From: CAWEHT01 sp963808455
Lineage (GTDB): Bacteria > Chloroflexota > Anaerolineae > CG2-30-64-16
NCBI GenBank assembly: GCA_963808455.1
Contig: CAWEHT010000026.1
Location: forward strand, 1 to 7,233
Direction: 5' to 3'
DNA: 7,233 nucleotides
Below the pieces are notes generated by a model. It made no database searches, was not told where the DNA came from, and was given only the letters and a program-made list of their open reading frames with translations. A program made the translations under genes and the position numbers. Shown here piece by piece: positions 4,728 to 7,233 of this stretch. Position 1 is the stretch's first letter. Each line of letters begins with the position of its first letter.

Positions 4728-6251
4728 ATGCTTAAGGTGGAAGACTACGAAGCCATGCGCCGGGCCCACGTGCGAGAAGGGCTCAGCGTCCGGCAGATTT
4801 CTCAGCAGTTTCATCACGGCCGGGTGGTCGTGCGCAAAGCGTTGGCGCAGGCCGAGCCGCAAGGCTACCTGTTGCAGGCGCCGCGGGAGGCGCCCGTCCT
4901 GGGTCCCTACAAGACGCGGATCGCCGAGTTGCTGGATGAGAGCGACCGGCAGCGGCGCAAGCAGCGCTACACGGCGCACAACATTTACACGCAAATCCAG
5001 AAGGAGGGCTATGCGGGCAGCGAGATCAGCGTGCGCCGTTACGTCGGCCAGCAACGGCAAGCCCGCCAAGCCCGCCAAGTCTTCCTGCCGCTGGAATTCG
5101 ACCCCGGCCAGGACGCCCAGGCGGATTGGGGGGAGGCCGAGGTCGAGTTGGGCGGTGCGCGTATCACGGTGCAGTTCTTGGCGATGCGGCTGAATTACTC
5201 GCGGGCGCGTTTTGTGATCGCCTTCCCGTTCCAGAAGCAGGAAGCTTTTTTCGAGGGTCACGTCCAGGCTTTTCGCTTTTTCGGGGGTGTGCCGCATCAG
5301 ATCACCTATGACAACTTGAAAACGGCCGTGTTTCAGGTGCTCAAAGGCCACAACCGGCGCGAACAGCAGGCGTTCACCGGCTTTCGCAGCCATTATCTGT
5401 TCGACAGCTACTACTGCATGCCGGCCCAGGGTCACGAGAAAGGCGGCGTCGAGAGCGATGTGGGTTTCATCCAGCGCAATTTCTTCTCGCCGGTACCCAA
5501 GGTCGGCTCCTTTGGCGAGTTGAACGCCTATTTGGAGCAGGCTTGCCTGGCCAATGCCGAGCGCCGGGTGCGCGGCGCAGACCACACGGTCGCCGAGCAG
5601 TGGGCGGCCGAAAAGGCGCAGCTGCTGCCGCGGCCCACGAGCGATTACAAGGCTTGCACCACGCACGCGGTGAAACCGAATCCTTACAGCCAGGTGGTCT
5701 TCGAGACCAATCGTTACTCGGTGCCCACCGAGCATCTGGCCGACGCCCTGGTGCTGCGGGCCTACGTGTTTCGCGTGGACATCCTGGCCCAGGATGCGGT
5801 GATTGCCACCCATGTGCGCTGCCTGGGCCGGGAACAGGACATCCTGGACCCGCTGCACTATCTCGGGCTGCTGGCGCAACGGCCCGGCGCCTTCGAGCAC
5901 GCCATCCCCATGCGGCGCTGGCGGGCCCAGTGGTCGGAGGTCTACGAACAGCTCTTGCAGCAGCTGCGGGCCACCTGGCCAGACGGTCGCGGCCTGCGCG
6001 AGTTCCTGGCGATCCTCAAACTGCACCTGGCGCACCCGGCTGAGCGCGTCGAGCAGGCCATCCGCGCCGCCTTGGCGCTGGGCGCCGCCCACCTGGACGG
6101 CGTGGAACTGTGCCTGCGCCAATTAGAGACGGACCAGCATGCGCCCGTGGCCCTCGATTTGAGTGGCTACCCACAATTACAGGACATTGGCGTCCAGCCG
6201 GTCAACTTGGGCCAGTACGATCGCCTACTGGCCTCCGCGGGCGGGAGGTAA
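4728..6251 (+). CDS. istA: IS21-family transposase IstA
   Basis: A 507-residue DDE transposase that pairs the element ends and carries out cleavage and joining with the help of IstB. The N-terminus has a helix-turn-helix (about 18-40, LSVRQISQQFHHGRVVVRKAL). The RNase-H-like core shows D133 (QADWGE), D195 (TYDNLKTAV) and a third acidic residue in the block GHEKGGVES, most likely E242 with E237 as alternative. The C-terminal domain includes the PNPYSQVVFETNRYSVP strand pattern seen in IstA proteins (317-333). Length is normal and no frameshift is seen. The start ATG is preceded by GGAGG (4716-4720) and AGGAG (4723-4727); the former has ideal spacing. The stop overlaps the istB ribosome binding site region, so the two genes form one operon. 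A long antisense reading on the other strand is a shadow of this gene. Confidence 0.96.
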   Translation: MLKVEDYEAMRRAHVREGLSVRQISQQFHHGRVVVRKALAQAEPQGYLLQAPREAPVLGPYKTRIAELLDESDRQRRKQRYTAHNIYTQIQKEGYAGSEISVRRYVGQQRQARQARQVFLPLEFDPGQDAQADWGEAEVELGGARITVQFLAMRLNYSRARFVIAFPFQKQEAFFEGHVQAFRFFGGVPHQITYDNLKTAVFQVLKGHNRREQQAFTGFRSHYLFDSYYCMPAQGHEKGGVESDVGFIQRNFFSPVPKVGSFGELNAYLEQACLANAERRVRGADHTVAEQWAAEKAQLLPRPTSDYKACTTHAVKPNPYSQVVFETNRYSVPTEHLADALVLRAYVFRVDILAQDAVIATHVRCLGREQDILDPLHYLGLLAQRPGAFEHAIPMRRWRAQWSEVYEQLLQQLRATWPDGRGLREFLAILKLHLAHPAERVEQAIRAALALGAAHLDGVELCLRQLETDQHAPVALDLSGYPQLQDIGVQPVNLGQYDRLLASAGGR

Positions 6252-6254
6252 GCC

Positions 6255-7004
6255 ATGGACAGCGATGCGCTCTTGGAGTCGTACCTGCGCCAGCTGCACC
6301 TGACGAATTTCCTGACCTACTACCGCCCCTTTGCAGCCGACGCCGCCCGCACCAACCAGGACCACGTGCGCTACCTGCTGGCCCTGGCCGAACAGGAGGT
6401 GAACCAGCGTGAGCAGCGCCTGCACCAGGGCCGGGTCAAAGCCGCCCGCTTCCCGGTGCTGCGGGAGCTGGCCGACTTCGACTTCTCGCTGGTGCCCAGC
6501 CTGAACAAGGCTTACCTCCTGGACCTGGCCCGGGGTGAGTACATCACCCGGCACGAACCTATCCTGTTAATCGGCAACCCGGGCTTGGGAAAAACGCATG
6601 TGGCGACGGCGTTGGCCCTGCTGGCTTGCCGCCAAGGCCGCAAGGTGCGCTTCTGGACGGCCGCCAGCCTGGCCAACGAGCTGCTCCAGGCCCAAGACGA
6701 GCACCGCCTGCACCGTTTCAGTACCCAGGCGCTCAAACTGGACCTGATCGTCCTGGACGAGTTGGGTTTCATCCCCTTTGCGCCCACGGCTGCCCAGGCG
6801 CTGTTTACTTTCTGCTCGGCTTTGCACGAGCGCGTGGCGGTGATCATCACCAGTAACCTCAAATTCGCAGACTGGACGCAGGTCTTTGGTGATGAACGCC
6901 TGACCGCGGCGCTGCTGGACCGCTTGACGCATCACGCCCACATCCTGGAACTGGTTGGCGAATCGTACCGCTTCCGCCAACGCCTGAAGCAAGACCAGGC
7001 GTGA
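6255..7004 (+). CDS. istB: IS21-family helper ATPase IstB
   Basis: A 249-residue AAA+ ATPase of the DnaC/IstB type. It assembles on target DNA, bends it, and stimulates the IstA integration reaction. Walker A is GNPGLGKT (107-114, K113 and T114), Walker B is LIVLDE (164-169, D168-E169), and a sensor-1-like SNL follows at 200-202. R223 in LLDRLTHHA is a good candidate arginine finger. The N-terminal 90 residues form the helical IstB_N-like region (LESYLRQLHLTNFL...). The start ATG lies 3 bases after the istA stop, and its Shine-Dalgarno GGGAGG (6243-6248) sits in the last istA codons. This arrangement couples its translation to istA. Family length is about 250, so the gene is complete. Confidence 0.96.
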   Translation: MDSDALLESYLRQLHLTNFLTYYRPFAADAARTNQDHVRYLLALAEQEVNQREQRLHQGRVKAARFPVLRELADFDFSLVPSLNKAYLLDLARGEYITRHEPILLIGNPGLGKTHVATALALLACRQGRKVRFWTAASLANELLQAQDEHRLHRFSTQALKLDLIVLDELGFIPFAPTAAQALFTFCSALHERVAVIITSNLKFADWTQVFGDERLTAALLDRLTHHAHILELVGESYRFRQRLKQDQA

Positions 7005-7023
7005 GCCCGACCGGGCTGATGGA

Positions 7024-7063
7024 TAAGTGCATAACCGCCAAAGAGATGGCGGTTACGCACTTA
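7024..7063. repeat. Long hairpin downstream of istB
   Basis: Arms of 16 bases, 7024-7039 and 7048-7063, pair with a single mismatch (7031 against 7056) around an 8-base loop. It begins 20 bases after the istB stop and lies inside the IS, before the right-end repeats. There is no T-run after the stem on either strand, so it is not a typical rho-independent terminator. It may still stop or stabilise the istAB transcript, or shield the IS end from transcription. Confidence 0.75.
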
Positions 7064-7122
7064 CCCACAGCCCCTGCTGCTACCGCTACGACGACGGCCT
7101 GGACAGCGCTCTGCTTATCGGG

Positions 7123-7227
7123 GTGGGTCTGTTTTCGATGATCAAAATGGGCTCGTTTCTGATGATCACTGCGCTACCCTTTGTGCCCCAGGTGGGTCCG
7201 TTTTCCATGATCAAGTGGGCTCGTTTT
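7123..7227 (-). repeat. IS21 right-end repeats R1-R4
   Basis: On the minus strand, four copies of the same 13-base motif: 7215-7227 (AAAACGAGCCCAC, identical to L1), 7192-7204 (AAAACGGACCCAC), 7147-7159 (GAAACGAGCCCAT) and 7123-7135 (AAAACAGACCCAC). TGATCA palindromes occur at 7139-7144, 7163-7168 and 7208-7213. The spacings are uneven (23, 45 and 24 bases between starts). The right end thus has twice as many sites as the left. Confidence 0.85.
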
Positions 7228-7233
7228 CGCTTG

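Larger units (their letters stand above)
4615..7233 (+). mobile_element. IS21-family insertion sequence, right tip at or just beyond the window end
   Basis: A two-gene element with istA and istB in tandem between multiply repeated ends, the hallmark of IS21. The 13-bp motif AAAACGAGCCCAC at 4624-4636 recurs exactly, inverted, at 7215-7227. If TG at 4615-4616 is the left tip (TG, 7 bases, motif), the mirror-image right tip would fall about 3 bases past the window. Target duplication therefore cannot be checked. Both genes look intact, so the element may be active. It lies directly at the 3' side of the broken exported gene. Confidence 0.88.

Noticed and set aside
4599..6122. A 507-codon open frame on the minus strand across istA
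   Set aside because: It lies antisense to a clear IstA with all motifs. Its Gln/Leu/Arg/His-rich content is typical of a GC-rich shadow frame.
7024..7063. Rho-independent terminator after istB
   Set aside because: The stem is strong, but no run of T follows on either strand.

Overview
The window is GC-rich bacterial DNA from a mobile-element-rich, low gene density region. By layout: an IS4-like insertion sequence (about 53-1456); a cluster of small perfect palindromes (1465-1674); a minus-strand lipoprotein gene (1714-2394); a divergent intergenic region with a long inverted repeat and a good promoter (2395-2750); a MntA/HepT type VII toxin-antitoxin pair (2751-3621); a decayed minus-strand gene tail (3655-3831); a G-quadruplex motif (3979-4001); a promoter driving a broken gene for an exported protein (4052-4614); and an IS21-family element (about 4615 to beyond the window end) carrying istA and istB.

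The host cannot be named from the sequence. A Thr/Pro/Ala-linker lipoprotein of the 'secreted repeat' type, a MNT/HEPN pair, abundant IS elements and runs of unrelated perfect hairpins with a TGAA/TTCA-like centre would fit a Chloroflexota-type genome (Anaerolineae or Caldilineae). That is a weak inference from gene content and style.

The two IS elements are independent transposition modules. The IS4-like transposase is complete and has its full DDE and YREK signature. Its leader can fold into a long hairpin ending right at the start codon, which suggests translational control. The IS21 element has intact istA and istB joined by a 3-nt gap, and its ends carry repeats of a 13-bp motif (two left, four right), with TGATCA palindromes between or beside them. 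Its left end sits at the 3' side of the broken exported-protein gene and probably truncates it.

The main host-type module is the toxin-antitoxin pair: MntA (nucleotidyltransferase antitoxin, GSX10DXD) and HepT (HEPN toxin, RX4HXY). The two reading frames overlap by 89 bases because MntA carries a C-terminal extension of about 27 residues past the usual end of the family. A TTGACC-17-TACAAT promoter lies about 130 bases upstream. I see no clearly new multi-gene system. The best leads are the unusual MntA-HepT overlap, the fold-back transposase leader, the hairpin cluster, the G-quadruplex inside an inverted repeat, and the twice-frameshifted exported gene.
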